A stretch of DNA of 64,000 nt from Plastoroseomonas arctica (GTDB lineage: Bacteria > Pseudomonadota > Alphaproteobacteria > Acetobacterales > Acetobacteraceae), in assembly GCF_018128965.1 (NCBI RefSeq), contig NZ_JAAEDH010000001.1:62001-126000 (forward strand), read 5' to 3'. Both the position numbers and the translations under genes were made by a program. The notes below the pieces were generated by a model that had not been told where the DNA came from, ran no database searches, and saw nothing but the letters and a program-made list of their open reading frames with translations. This document shows, piece after piece, positions 35,012-44,057 of the stretch. Within the stretch, counting starts at the first letter, position 1. Every line of letters begins with the position of its first letter.

Positions 35012-36007
35012 TCACGGCGTCAAGCGAAGCAGCCGGTCCGCATTGCCATGCGCGATCTTGGCGCGATCCACCGGCGAGACCGGCAGCGCGTCGAGAAACG
35101 CGCGCGCCTTCGCGTTGGACGCGAAGGGATGGTCGACCGAGAACATGATCCGGTCGGCGCCGAAGGTGGCCAGCGTGGCCTGGAACGGCACGATGTCGAA
35201 GAAGCCGCTGGTCGTGATCCAGACCTGGTCGAGCAGAATCTGCTCCACGCTGCGCGTGAGGCGCTGCTTCGCCTCCGCCGCCAGCGTGTGTTCCAGGCGC
35301 GACATCATGAAGGGGATCGCCTCGCCCATGTGCCCGATGACGATCTGCAGGCGCGGGTGGCGGTCGAGCGCGCCGGATAGGATCAGGCGCAGCGTGTGGA
35401 TCGCCGTCTCCATGTGCCAGCCCCAGGAATACAGCGCGAGCGACAGGCCGAAGGTGCCGGGCAGGTCGCCGTAATAGGCTTCCCGCACCGGCGATTCGGG
35501 GATGCCGGGGTGGATGTAGATGGGCACGTCCAGCGCCTCCGCGCGCGCCAGCAGCGGCGCGTAGGAGGGGTGGTCGAGGAACAACCCCTGCGTGGTGCCG
35601 TTGACCAGGAAGCCGTGGAAGCCGAACTCGCGCACGCACCGTTCCAGCTCATCGGCGGCGGCTTCCGGTGAGCGCAGCGGCAGATGCGCGAAGCCGCGAT
35701 AGCGCGCCGGGTGCGGGGCGATGGCGGCGGCGAGCGCGTCGTTGAACGCCCACGCCAGGGCCACGCCCTCGGCGCCATCGACCAGATCCGCCCCCGGCCC
35801 CATCAGCGAGAGCACCTGCACGGTGATGCCGCTCGCATCCATGTCGGCGAGACGCTCGGCGCCGAGATCGGCAAGCGCGTCGCGCTTGAGGGTCTGGCTC
35901 CACACCGTCTCGGGCGGCGGGAAGCCGCGCGCGACGATCGCCGCAGGGTCGATGCGCGCGCCCAGCGCGGGGATCGTGAAATGTTCCTCCAGGGCGACGA
36001 TGCGCAT
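35012..36007 (-). CDS. Amidohydrolase-2 (ACMSD/OHCU-type) family protein
   Basis: The 331-residue TIM-barrel protein begins MRIVALEEHFTIPAL, with the ExH metal motif typical of this subfamily, and has GFHGFLVNGTTQG, VPIYIHPGIPES, IVIGHMGEAIPFMMSRLE and MFSVDHPFAS, which supply the remaining His and Asp ligands. Relatives decarboxylate or hydrate aromatic or muconate-derived acids (for example gamma-resorcylate or amino-carboxymuconate semialdehyde decarboxylase). The second ATG (36007) was chosen; the longer form adds ten atypical residues. Confidence 0.82.
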   Translation of the reverse strand: MRIVALEEHFTIPALGARIDPAAIVARGFPPPETVWSQTLKRDALADLGAERLADMDASGITVQVLSLMGPGADLVDGAEGVALAWAFNDALAAAIAPHPARYRGFAHLPLRSPEAAADELERCVREFGFHGFLVNGTTQGLFLDHPSYAPLLARAEALDVPIYIHPGIPESPVREAYYGDLPGTFGLSLALYSWGWHMETAIHTLRLILSGALDRHPRLQIVIGHMGEAIPFMMSRLEHTLAAEAKQRLTRSVEQILLDQVWITTSGFFDIVPFQATLATFGADRIMFSVDHPFASNAKARAFLDALPVSPVDRAKIAHGNADRLLRLTP

Positions 36008-36108
36008 GCGGTGCGGTCCCGTGTTGTGTGCCGGCACACTGCCACGCTCTTGCCGCGCGCGGCGGCTCGGCGCAGGATTTTCGCAGAAGAATTTTTGGGG
36101 GAACGACC

Positions 36109-37776
36109 ATGGCGCTCAGCGGTGCCGATTGGCTGGCGCAGAGCCTTGCGGCCTCCGGCCAGACGCATGTGTTCTTCGTCGATGCCGTGCTGCGCAAGAC
36201 GCTGCTCGCCTTGAGCGATGCGGGGGTGCAGCCGGTGCTCGCGCATACCGAGAAGGCGGCCGTGTACATGGCCGATGGCCATGCCCGCGTCAGCGGGCGG
36301 CCCGGCGTGGTGGCGGCGCAATCGGTGGGGGCGGCGAACCTCGCGGCCGGGTTGCAGGATGCGTATCTGGGGCGCGCGCCGATCGTCGCGCTCACCGGGC
36401 GCAAGGTGCCCGCGCACCAGCATCGCAACGCCTATCAGGAGCTGGATCACAAGCCGCTGTTTGCGCCCGTGACCAAGCTGTCGAACGACGTGGCGGAGGC
36501 CGCCGACCTGCCGCGCATGCTGCGCCAGGCCTTCGCGGCCTCCGTGTCGCTGCCGCCGCGCCCGGTGCATCTGGACCTGTTCGGGTTGCAGGCGGAGGTG
36601 GTCGAGGGTGGCTCCGTGGATGCGCCGCCGGCGGACCTCTCCGCCTTCCGCGTCATGACGCATCGGCCCGAGCCTGAAGCCGCCGCCATCGCCGCCGCCG
36701 CGCGCGCGCTGCTCGGCGCGCAGAAGGTCGCGATCGTGGCCGGCGACGCCGCCGCGCTGTCGTGCTGCGGCGAGGCGTTGCTGGCGGTGGCCGAGGCGCT
36801 GCACGCGCCGATCGCGACCGCGCTGGGCGCGCGCAACATCATCGACACGCGCCATCCGCTGCATGTCGGCGTGGCGGGCGCCTATGCCGGGCCGGTGACG
36901 AACCAGGTGCTGGCGGAGGCGGATCTGATCCTGTTCGTCGGCGCCGATACGGGCGACATGCTGACCAACTACTGGCGCACGCCCAAGGCCGGCACCGCGA
37001 TCATCCAGATCGACGCGGACCCCGCCGAGTTCGACCATTCCTACCCGGCGGCGGTCGCCGTGCAGGCCGATCCGCGTGCCGGGCTGGTGGCGCTGGCGGC
37101 CGCGCTGGGCACGCCATCGCGCGATGGCGCCTACCTCCATCGCGCCCAGGCGCGCATGGCGGCATGGCGGCGCGAATGGGCGGAGCGCCGCACCCAGCCG
37201 GGCATCGCGATCGACCCCGCCGATCTCGGCCGCGCCATCACCGCGGCGCTGCCGGAGGATGGCATCCTGGTCGCCGACACCGGCTACTCGGGGATCTGGA
37301 CCGGCAACTGCGTGGAGCTGACGCCGCGGCAGACCTACCTGCGCGCGGCGGGGTCGCTGGGATGGTCGTTTCCGGCGGCACTCGGGGCGAAATGCGCCGC
37401 GCCCGATCGCAAGGTGATCTGCTGGTCCGGCGACGGCGCCTTCTATTATCACCTCGCGGAATTGGAGACGGCGCGACGGCGCGGCATCGCCGTGGTGCTG
37501 GTGGTGAACAACAATTCCGGCTTCGGCCAGGGGTGGCCAAATTTCCTGCGCAACTCGGGCAATCGCCCGCAGGCGGCCGCCGAATTGCTGCGCTTCGGGC
37601 CGACCGATTTCACCGCCGTCGCGCGCAGCTTCGGGCTCTCCGGCATTCGCGTCGAACGCCCGGAGGAGATCGGCCCGGCGCTGGAAAAGGCGCTCGCGAG
37701 CAAGGAAACGGTGGTGGTGGATGTGGTGACGGATATCGACGCGCGCGCACCCGCGCCCTGGACCCCGGAGGGCTGA
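36109..37776 (+). CDS. Thiamine-diphosphate-dependent enzyme (acetolactate-synthase-like)
   Basis: The 555-residue protein has the three TPP-enzyme domains. The Pyr domain carries HTEKAAVYMADGHARVSGR with the cofactor-activating Glu48. The central domain has AGPVTNQVLAEADLILFVGADTG. The PP domain has the GDG...NN magnesium motif (SGDGAFYYHLAELETA ... VVNNNSGFG). It is a decarboxylase, lyase or carboligase, but not clearly IlvB itself, and no small regulatory subunit is present. It lies five bases ahead of a 3-hydroxyacyl-CoA dehydrogenase and SDR, suggesting an acid or acyl-CoA degradation pathway. Confidence 0.85.
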   Translation: MALSGADWLAQSLAASGQTHVFFVDAVLRKTLLALSDAGVQPVLAHTEKAAVYMADGHARVSGRPGVVAAQSVGAANLAAGLQDAYLGRAPIVALTGRKVPAHQHRNAYQELDHKPLFAPVTKLSNDVAEAADLPRMLRQAFAASVSLPPRPVHLDLFGLQAEVVEGGSVDAPPADLSAFRVMTHRPEPEAAAIAAAARALLGAQKVAIVAGDAAALSCCGEALLAVAEALHAPIATALGARNIIDTRHPLHVGVAGAYAGPVTNQVLAEADLILFVGADTGDMLTNYWRTPKAGTAIIQIDADPAEFDHSYPAAVAVQADPRAGLVALAAALGTPSRDGAYLHRAQARMAAWRREWAERRTQPGIAIDPADLGRAITAALPEDGILVADTGYSGIWTGNCVELTPRQTYLRAAGSLGWSFPAALGAKCAAPDRKVICWSGDGAFYYHLAELETARRRGIAVVLVVNNNSGFGQGWPNFLRNSGNRPQAAAELLRFGPTDFTAVARSFGLSGIRVERPEEIGPALEKALASKETVVVDVVTDIDARAPAPWTPEG

Positions 37777-37780
37777 GACG

Positions 37781-38743
37781 ATGGCGAATGTGGCGGTGAT
37801 CGGCGCGGGGACGATGGGGCATGCGCTGGCCCTCGTCTTCGCGCTGGGTGGGCACACGGTGCGGCTGACGGATTCCAACCCGGAGACGCTGGCCCGCGCC
37901 GAGGGGCTGATGGTCAAGGCGCTGGCGACGCTCGAGGCGGCGGGCGAGGCCCCGGAAGGGTGGGGCTCCGCGCAGCTCGCGCAGGCCGTGACGCGGCATG
38001 CCGGCCTGGCCGAGACGGTGGACGGTGCTGCGCTGATCGTCGAAGCCATCATCGAGAAGCCGGAGGCGAAGCAGGCGCTGTTCGCGGCTTTGGACGCGGT
38101 GGCGCCGCGCGATGCGATCATCGCGTCCAACACCTCCTACCTCGATGTGTTTCCCTATGTGCCGGAAGGCCGGCGCGCGCGGACGCTGATCGCGCATTGG
38201 TACACGCCGCCCTACCTGGTCGACCTCGTCGACATCGTCGGCAGCGCGGACACCGATTCGGCTTGCGTCGAGACGGTGCGCGCCATGTGTGCGGCGATGG
38301 GCAAGCAGCCGATCGTGATGCGCAAATTCGTCCCCGGCTACATCGCGAACCGGCTGCAGAGCGCGATGGGGCTCGAGGTGCAAAAACTGCTCGATGAGGG
38401 GGTGGCGACGGCGGAGGAGATCGACGCCGCCATCATCCACGGCATCGCGCTGCGGCTGCCGATATTGGGCGTGCTCGCGAAGGCGGATTTCACCGGGCTG
38501 CCGATGATGCAGCTCGCCATGGCGAACCGGATGTACACGCCGCCCGAGGTCCGCGGTCGTTCGGAGGCTTTGGATGCGGCCGTCGCCGCGGGACGCACCG
38601 GCGTGATGGCGGGGGCGGGATTCTATAATTGGCATGGGGCCGATCCGGCGGCGCTGTTCGAGGCGCGGGACCGGCGGCTGCTGGCGCTGAAGCAGGCGCT
38701 TCGGCGGATCGGGACGATGGCGGGAATGGAGCGCGACCAATGA
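37781..38743 (+). CDS. 3-hydroxyacyl-CoA dehydrogenase (single-function)
   Basis: The 320-residue protein has the NAD-binding start VAVIGAGTMGHALALVFALGG, DGAALIVEAIIEKPEAKQALF, the catalytic region ASNTSYLDVF ... AHWYTPPYLVDLVDIV, and FVPGYIANRLQSAMGLEV. In this family the His and Glu of the HWYxPP segment act on 3-hydroxyacyl substrates; related proteins oxidise L-gulonate or carnitine, so the exact substrate is open. Its end overlaps the SDR gene (ATGA). Confidence 0.85.
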   Translation: MANVAVIGAGTMGHALALVFALGGHTVRLTDSNPETLARAEGLMVKALATLEAAGEAPEGWGSAQLAQAVTRHAGLAETVDGAALIVEAIIEKPEAKQALFAALDAVAPRDAIIASNTSYLDVFPYVPEGRRARTLIAHWYTPPYLVDLVDIVGSADTDSACVETVRAMCAAMGKQPIVMRKFVPGYIANRLQSAMGLEVQKLLDEGVATAEEIDAAIIHGIALRLPILGVLAKADFTGLPMMQLAMANRMYTPPEVRGRSEALDAAVAAGRTGVMAGAGFYNWHGADPAALFEARDRRLLALKQALRRIGTMAGMERDQ

Positions 38744-39513
38744 GTGCGAAATACGATCTGGCCGGCAAGACGGCGCTGGTGACGGGGGCGGCCTCCGGCA
38801 TCGGCCTCGCGACCGCGGAGATGCTGGCGCGCAGCGGGTGCAAGGTGGCGATCAACCACCTCCAGGGCGACAATCGCGGCGGCGAGGTGGTGGAGCGCCT
38901 CAAGGCCGAGGGCTTCGACATCATCTCCGCTCCGGGGAATGTGGGCGATGCGGAGGATGGGCCGCGGATGGTGGAAAAGGCGGTCGATGATCTCGGGCGC
39001 TTGGACTACCTGGTGAACAATGCCGGCACACCCGGGACGTCCAGCATCATTCGTCCGGCGGAGCTGGACCGGCTGACCGAGGAGCTGTGGGCGACGGTGT
39101 TGCAGGTGAATCTGCTCGGCGTGTTTCGCTGCACGAAGGCGGCCGCACCGGCGCTGCGCGCGGCGCGGGGGGCGGTGGTGAGCGTGGCGTCGATCGCGGG
39201 CTTGGACAGTCCGGGGTCTTCGATGGCGTATGGGGCGACGAAGGCGGGGGTGATTTCGCTGACCAAGAACCTCGCGCGCAGCCTGGCACCCGAAGTGCGG
39301 GTGAACGCGATCGCGCCGGGGGCGGTGGACAGCACCTGGATGGTCGAGTGGACGGAGGAGCGCCGCAAGGCGAGTGCGGAGAAGGCCTTGCTGAAGCGCC
39401 GCTGCCAGCCGGAAGACCTGGCCGAGGTGATGGTGTTTCTGCTGGCCGGCGCCGCGATGGTCACCGGCCAGACCGTGGTGGTCGATGGCGGGCTGACACT
39501 GGAGGCGCGCTAG
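38740..39513 (+). CDS. Short-chain dehydrogenase/reductase
   Basis: The 257-residue classical SDR has TGAASGIG at 16-23, NNAGTPG, the catalytic SVASIAGLDSPGSSMAYGATK (Tyr and Lys of YxxxK), and NAIAPGAVDSTW. It uses NAD(P)H to oxidise or reduce an alcohol/ketone. The ATG at 38740 overlaps the previous stop. Its 3' end overlaps the opposing GST gene by four bases. Confidence 0.9.
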   Translation: MSAKYDLAGKTALVTGAASGIGLATAEMLARSGCKVAINHLQGDNRGGEVVERLKAEGFDIISAPGNVGDAEDGPRMVEKAVDDLGRLDYLVNNAGTPGTSSIIRPAELDRLTEELWATVLQVNLLGVFRCTKAAAPALRAARGAVVSVASIAGLDSPGSSMAYGATKAGVISLTKNLARSLAPEVRVNAIAPGAVDSTWMVEWTEERRKASAEKALLKRRCQPEDLAEVMVFLLAGAAMVTGQTVVVDGGLTLEAR

Positions 39514-40172
39514 TCCCGCTCCGGCGCGCCGAGCGGGAAGAAATGGCGGTACTTTCGCGCCCCATCCACGGCGCGGGCGAAGGACGGCCGCGCGAGTAGC
39601 CGCGCGCGGTAGCCGCGCAGCACCGGATAGGTGTCCGCGATCGGGTGCGTCCAATCCGCGTAGAACAGCGACGGCGCGGCGGCGCAATCGGCCAGGGTGA
39701 AGGCTTCGCCCGCCGCCCATTCCCGGCCGGCAAGGTGCTCTTCGAGCCAGGCATAGGAGCGGTCCAACGTCTCGACCGCCACCGCCATGGCGTCCTGCCG
39801 CTTCTCGGGGTCGCCCGTGAGCGCTCCGTCGACGGCGCGCTGCATCGGGCTCATCACATGCAGGTCGAAGAAGCGGTCGAGGAAGCGCACGTCGAGCGCC
39901 GCCATCGGGTCCTCCGGGATCAGCGCGACGGGTCCGGGCTGCGTGAGCTGAAGGTATTCGATGATGATGCTCGCCTCGGCGACGGTGCGATCGCCCTCGG
40001 CCAGGATCGGGAATTTGCGCAGCGGCCAACGACGTAGCCATTCGGAAGCATTCTCGGGCGTCTCCGGGCCGATATTGCGGAACGCGAAGGGCGTCGCGTT
40101 CTCGTACAGCGCGACGAGCACTTTCTGCGTGTAGGAGGAAAACGGGTGGCCATAGAGCGCGAGATCCGTCAT
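39510..40172 (-). CDS. Glutathione S-transferase family protein
   Basis: The 220-residue protein has the thioredoxin-like N-terminal domain (LALYGHPFSSYTQKVLVALYEN ... RKFPILAEGDRTVAEASIIIEYL) and an all-helical C-terminal domain (SYAWLEEHLAGREWAAGEAFTLADCAAAPSLFY). It conjugates or isomerises with glutathione in the cytoplasm. The substrate is unknown. It is divergent from the M20 hydrolase at 40310. Confidence 0.87.
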   Translation of the reverse strand: MTDLALYGHPFSSYTQKVLVALYENATPFAFRNIGPETPENASEWLRRWPLRKFPILAEGDRTVAEASIIIEYLQLTQPGPVALIPEDPMAALDVRFLDRFFDLHVMSPMQRAVDGALTGDPEKRQDAMAVAVETLDRSYAWLEEHLAGREWAAGEAFTLADCAAAPSLFYADWTHPIADTYPVLRGYRARLLARPSFARAVDGARKYRHFFPLGAPERD

Positions 40173-40309
40173 GGGCGTGCCTCCCTGTCTGGCGCGCCGA
40201 TGGTGCTATCCGCCGCGTCGTTCTTCCAGCCGGAAAATCGATCCTCGGTTGCGCACGCAGAGGCCGCGAGGCAGGCTGTGCGGTGCAGCAGAGTAGGGAA
40301 TTTGGCGCG

Positions 40310-41512
40310 ATGGCGTTGGTTGATACCGGTGCGTTCCTGCGCGATCTGAAGGAGCTTCGCCAGATCGGCAAATTCAAGACCGGCGTGCATCGCCCGACCT
40401 ATTCGCCGCAGGATATGGAAAGCCGGCACTGGCTCATGGGCAAGCTCGCCGAATGCGGGCTGGAGGCGTCGATGGACGGCATCGGCAATGTGTTCGGGCG
40501 GCACCAGGGCAGCGGGCCGCATGTGCTGTCGGGCAGCCACATCGAGAGCCAGAACGAGGCCGGGTGGCTGGACGGCGCGCTGGGCGTTGTGGGCGCGCTG
40601 GCGCTGGCCCGCGCCGGGTTGCCGGTGGATGTCTGCGCCTTCGCCGATGAGGAGGGGCATTTCTCGATCGGGTTTCCCGGCAGCCGCTCGATCATCGGCG
40701 ACCTGCCGGAGACGGAGATCGATGGCGCGAAGGACCGCACCACGGGCACGCCGATGCGCGATGCGCTGGCCGCCGCGGGCCTGGCCGGCGTGCCGCGGAT
40801 GGGCCTCGAGGAGGGCCGCTACAAGGGCTTCTTCGAGATGCATATCGAGCAGGGCACGCAGCTGGAGCGCGCCGGGCTGCGGATCGGCGTGGTGACCGGC
40901 ATCGTCGCGATCTGGCAGTTCCGCATCGTCATCGAGGGGCAGCAGGACCACGCCGGCGGCACCACGATGGCGGAACGGCGCGACGCTGGCCTGGCGGCGG
41001 TGCGGCTTCTGGCTGCGGTAGATGCGGCTTTCCCTCTGCTTTGTGGCGAGCGGACGGTGTGGACGACGGGACGGTTCCGGTTGGAACCGGATGCGCCTTC
41101 GATCATTCCCGGCCGGGCGGAGGTGCTGTTCCAGTTCCGCGACATCGAGATGCCGGTGCTGGAGCGGCTGCACGCGGCGCTGAAATCCCTCGTGCAGGAG
41201 AGCAACCGCCGGGAGCGCTGCACCGCGCGGCTGGAGGCGATCCGCCTGGACACGCCCGCCTTGTGTGATCCGGCGATGATGACGGCGCTGGAGGGGGCTG
41301 CAGAGGCGTTGGCGCCTGGGGTCTGGACGAAGATGCCCTCGGGTGCGGGGCATGATGCGCAGATCATCTCGCAGAAGCTGCCGGTGGTGATGCTGTTCGT
41401 GCCCTCGATCGGGGGCATCAGCCATCACTGGGCGGAGGATACGAAGGAGGAGGACCTGGCGCTGGGCGCGAGCGTGCTGGGGGAAGGGGTAAGGCGGTTC
41501 CTGGCGCGGTGA
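40310..41512 (+). CDS. Zn-dependent M20 hydrolase, N-carbamoyl-amino-acid hydrolase/allantoate amidohydrolase type
   Basis: The 400-residue protein has GSHIESQNEAGWLDGALGV with metal-binding His and Asp, FADEEGHFSIGFPGSRS with the catalytic Glu pair, FFEMHIEQGTQLE, and the late MPSGAGHDAQIIS and GGISHHWAED. This is the hydantoinase/carbamoylase (HyuC, AllC) subgroup, which hydrolyses N-carbamoyl groups. A link with the HyuAB cluster about 6 kb upstream is plausible but not proven. The ATG at 40310 was preferred over one 27 bases upstream. Confidence 0.87.
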   Translation: MALVDTGAFLRDLKELRQIGKFKTGVHRPTYSPQDMESRHWLMGKLAECGLEASMDGIGNVFGRHQGSGPHVLSGSHIESQNEAGWLDGALGVVGALALARAGLPVDVCAFADEEGHFSIGFPGSRSIIGDLPETEIDGAKDRTTGTPMRDALAAAGLAGVPRMGLEEGRYKGFFEMHIEQGTQLERAGLRIGVVTGIVAIWQFRIVIEGQQDHAGGTTMAERRDAGLAAVRLLAAVDAAFPLLCGERTVWTTGRFRLEPDAPSIIPGRAEVLFQFRDIEMPVLERLHAALKSLVQESNRRERCTARLEAIRLDTPALCDPAMMTALEGAAEALAPGVWTKMPSGAGHDAQIISQKLPVVMLFVPSIGGISHHWAEDTKEEDLALGASVLGEGVRRFLAR

Positions 41513-41520
41513 GGGCTGCG

Positions 41521-41763
41521 CTACGGCGCCATCCAATCCGCCGTAGGGCCGGCGCCTCTCTCACGGTGGTGCGGCTGTCCGCGATCCGGCAGGTCCGTGT
41601 TGGGAGCGTCGAAGAAATGGTCCCAGCTCGCGTTGATAGGAGTGACGATGCGACGCGGCCCGTCGCGGTCGATCGAAACATTGCGCACGTTTGGCGGGAT
41701 GGCCGGGCCGATCGGCAGAACGACGAGCCGAAGTCTGCCGTGTGGGGACAAGAATAGAAGATT
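41521..41763 (-). pseudogene. Decayed VapB-like (AbrB-type) antitoxin, orphan
   Basis: In the gap between two convergent genes, a minus-strand frame reads HGRLRLVVLP, then IPPNVRNVSIDRDGPRRIVTP and SWDHFFDAPNTDLPDR. This follows the VapB pattern: swapped-hairpin DNA-binding GRSQAVRLP, then the R-x-G-x-x strand, then the toxin-binding tail SWDxFFDAP with an acidic end. The frame ends in TAG at 41521. It has no good start codon or ribosome site; the open frame continues into the MOSC gene, and the MOSC terminator hairpin lies where its N-terminus would begin. No VapC toxin follows. I read it as a remnant. Confidence 0.55.
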
Positions 41764-41770
41764 GGTGGTC

Positions 41771-41792
41771 TGGGGGAAATTCTCTTCCCCCA
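41771..41792 (-). terminator. Hairpin terminator after the MOSC gene (shared module)
   Basis: An 8-base perfect stem (TGGGGGAA/TTCCCCCA on the plus strand) encloses the 6-base loop ATTCTC and begins five bases after the stop codon of the MOSC gene. A T-rich tract follows on the minus strand. The same design, with loop ATTCTT, recurs at 63304-63325. Confidence 0.65.
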
Positions 41793-41797
41793 AGCTG

Positions 41798-42265
41798 TCA
41801 CCCCGGCCGGATGCCATCCCCGACCCGAACCGTCCCGCCCTTCAGGATCATGCAGTTCAGCCCGCTGCGGTTGATCAGCGGCTTGAACACCTTCTTCCCC
41901 AGCAGATCCTCCAGGTACAGGCACGGCACGTTCAGCCGGCCGCCAACCAGCAGCGTATCCCCCACCCAGAACTCCCGCCCCACCAGGTGGTTCAGAGGCA
42001 CGCCGAGCGTGGTAAGATTGCGCCGCGTTTCCTCCGGCGCCAGCCCGATGCCGTGGTCGCGCAGCAGCGCGTCGAGCGTCTCCGTCTCGATCAACGTCAC
42101 CTGGCGGTCGGCGGCCGGCTTGTTGCTGTAGGTGCCGGTCGCGGTGGCGTAGCGGTCGCCATCGATGCCGACACCCTCGATCAGCCGCGCGGCGTCGAGC
42201 GAGCGCATCGGCGCCGAAGCGCGCTCCGCGACATGGATCGCGGTAAGCGTGCCGGACCAGCTCAT
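41798..42265 (-). CDS. MOSC-domain protein
   Basis: The 155-residue protein has the MOSC (molybdenum cofactor sulfurase C-terminal) fold: GVGIDGDRYATATGTYS, DRQVTLIETETLDAL, RRNLTTLGVPLNHLVGREFWVGD, and the conserved cysteine in GLNCMILKGGTVRVGD. Such stand-alone proteins handle reduction of N-hydroxylated compounds or sulfur transfer; the exact role is unknown. It overlaps the preceding hydrolase gene by four bases. Confidence 0.85.
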   Translation of the reverse strand: MSWSGTLTAIHVAERASAPMRSLDAARLIEGVGIDGDRYATATGTYSNKPAADRQVTLIETETLDALLRDHGIGLAPEETRRNLTTLGVPLNHLVGREFWVGDTLLVGGRLNVPCLYLEDLLGKKVFKPLINRSGLNCMILKGGTVRVGDGIRPG

Positions 42266-43089
42266 GCCAGCAGGTCGGCCGCGGCGCGCAGCAGCATCCC
42301 ACCGGGCTTCGACAACGCGTCGAGTACGCGGAAATGGTCCGCGTTCGGCACCGGGATCAGCGGGCCCGGCGCCTGGGATTCCGCGCGCATCGCGTGGAAA
42401 TCGCGGCTCTGGCGGCGCAGTTCCGGCAGCTCCGTGCCGCCATAGGCTATGGCGATCGGCTTGTTCACCACCGGTCGGCGCATTGGCGAGAACTCCGCGA
42501 TCTCGGCATAGGTCAGGTGCAGCTTGTCGTTGAGGTAGGTGTCGCGGATCGGCGCCAGCTCATAGATGCCCGAGATCGCCAGGGCGCCAACCACGCCCGC
42601 GTTTTCCGCGGCGAGGGCCGCGAGATGCCCGCCCGCCGACCAGCCGGAGGCGATGATCGACCCGCCGGCGCCGTGTTCGCCCCCATGCGTCGCCAGCCAG
42701 TCGAACGCCGCCTGGATCTGCCGGCAGAGGGTGGCGAAGGGCACGTCCGGCCCCAGCCCATAGCCGCACATCGCGACCGACCATCCCATGGCCAGCGCGC
42801 CTTCGCCGAGGGCGGCGAATTCCTCGCGCCGGTTGCGCTGCCAATAGCCGCCATGGATGAAGGCGAGGACCGGGGCGGATGCGTCGCCGCCGGGGTAGAT
42901 GTCCCATTGCTCGCGCTGGCTCTCGCCATAGGCGAGGTCGAGCTGGGTGTTGTGCTTCGCGCGGAAGGCAGCGCTCGCTTCGATCCGCGCGGCATTCAGC
43001 GCCGGGCTGTCCTCGACGGCGGCCGAGTTGTTGTAGGCGGCGTCGCGCTCCGCCTGCGGCATGCGGTTCCAGCCGGGGATGAGGATCAT
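42262..43089 (-). CDS. Alpha/beta hydrolase, arylformamidase (KynB-like) type
   Basis: The 275-residue protein begins WNRMPQAERDAAYNNSAAV, a pattern typical of kynurenine-formamidase-like hydrolases. It has FIHGGYWQRNRREEF with the oxyanion glycines, the nucleophile motif ASGWSAGGHLAAL, and NADHFRVLDAL with the catalytic His. Such enzymes cleave N-formylkynurenine or small esters. No other tryptophan-degradation gene is nearby, so the substrate is open. It overlaps its neighbours on both sides by four bases. Confidence 0.8.
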   Translation of the reverse strand: MILIPGWNRMPQAERDAAYNNSAAVEDSPALNAARIEASAAFRAKHNTQLDLAYGESQREQWDIYPGGDASAPVLAFIHGGYWQRNRREEFAALGEGALAMGWSVAMCGYGLGPDVPFATLCRQIQAAFDWLATHGGEHGAGGSIIASGWSAGGHLAALAAENAGVVGALAISGIYELAPIRDTYLNDKLHLTYAEIAEFSPMRRPVVNKPIAIAYGGTELPELRRQSRDFHAMRAESQAPGPLIPVPNADHFRVLDALSKPGGMLLRAAADLLA

Positions 43090-44057
43090 GGCGCCATTGT
43101 CCTGATGGGGTGACCGGCTTCGAAGGCGTTTATCGCCTCGACCGCACCCTTGAAGTACGCGCGGTAATTCTGCTCCGAGACGTAGCCCAGATGCGGCGTC
43201 AGCACCGTGTTGGGTGCCGAGAGAATGGGGTGGTTTGCCGGCAGCGGCTCCTCGTCGAAGACGTCGAGGCCGGCGCCGGCGATGCGGCCTTCCTGCAGCG
43301 CCGCGATCAGCGCGGGCTGGTCGACAAGCGGCCCGCGGCTGGTGTTCACGATGAAGGCGGTGGGCTTCATCTGCGCGAGATCCGCCGCACCGACGACGCC
43401 GCGCGACCGGTCGGACAACACCACGTGCAGGGTGAGCACATCGGACTTGGCCATCAGGGTGGCCTTGTCGACGCGCGTCGCCCCCGCTTCGGCGGCGCGT
43501 TCCGCCGTGAGGTTGGGCGACCAGGCGATCACGCGCATGCCGAGCGCGGCGCCGACCTTCGCCACCTTCGCGCCGAGCTTGCCCAGGCCAAGCACGCCGA
43601 GCGTCTTGCCCTCCACCCCGATACCCACCTTAGTCTGCCAGGTGCCGGCGCGCAGGCTCGCCTGCTGGTTGGGGATGTCGCGGGCGAGGGAGAGGATCAG
43701 GCCCCAGGTGAGATCGACCGTGGGGGCGCCGGCGTCGGGCGTGCCGCAGGCGGTGATGCCGAGCTCGGCGCAGGCCTCGAGGTCGATGGAACGGTTGCGC
43801 GCTGCGGTGGAGATCAGCAGGCGCAGGTTGGGCAGGCGCGCGAGCAGCGCGCGCGGGTAAGGGGTGCGTTCGCGCATCGCCAGGATGGCGTCGAAGGGGG
43901 CCAGACGCTCCACCAGCGCGTCGGCGTCCTTCAGCGTGTCGCGAAAGGTGGTGATGGCCAGCGTCGGTGGTGCGTCGCCCCAGGGGCCGAGGTCGAGGGT
44001 GACGCCCTGGTAGTCATCGAGGATGGCGAGGCGGGCGAGGGGGGCGAATTTCGTCAT
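43086..44057 (-). CDS. D-2-hydroxyacid dehydrogenase
   Basis: The 323-residue NAD-dependent enzyme has LGVLGLGKLGAKVAKVGAALGM for cofactor binding, the catalytic Arg in VNTSRGPLVDQPAL, Glu in GLDVFDEEPLP and His in LTPHLGYVSEQNY. It belongs to the phosphoglycerate/glyoxylate dehydrogenase family and interconverts a 2-keto and a D-2-hydroxy acid. Overlaps on both sides show it is in one transcript with the thioesterase, hydrolase and MOSC genes. Confidence 0.88.
   Translation of the reverse strand: MTKFAPLARLAILDDYQGVTLDLGPWGDAPPTLAITTFRDTLKDADALVERLAPFDAILAMRERTPYPRALLARLPNLRLLISTAARNRSIDLEACAELGITACGTPDAGAPTVDLTWGLILSLARDIPNQQASLRAGTWQTKVGIGVEGKTLGVLGLGKLGAKVAKVGAALGMRVIAWSPNLTAERAAEAGATRVDKATLMAKSDVLTLHVVLSDRSRGVVGAADLAQMKPTAFIVNTSRGPLVDQPALIAALQEGRIAGAGLDVFDEEPLPANHPILSAPNTVLTPHLGYVSEQNYRAYFKGAVEAINAFEAGHPIRTMAP

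Noticed and set aside
35803-38133. 776-residue open frame on the minus strand opposite the TPP enzyme and hydroxyacyl-CoA dehydrogenase genes
   Set aside because: Low-complexity composition and complete overlap with two well-supported genes mark it as a shadow frame.
41509-41757. 82-residue plus-strand frame in the gap after the M20 hydrolase
   Set aside because: It is antisense to the VapB-like remnant, has no ribosome site and no recognisable features.
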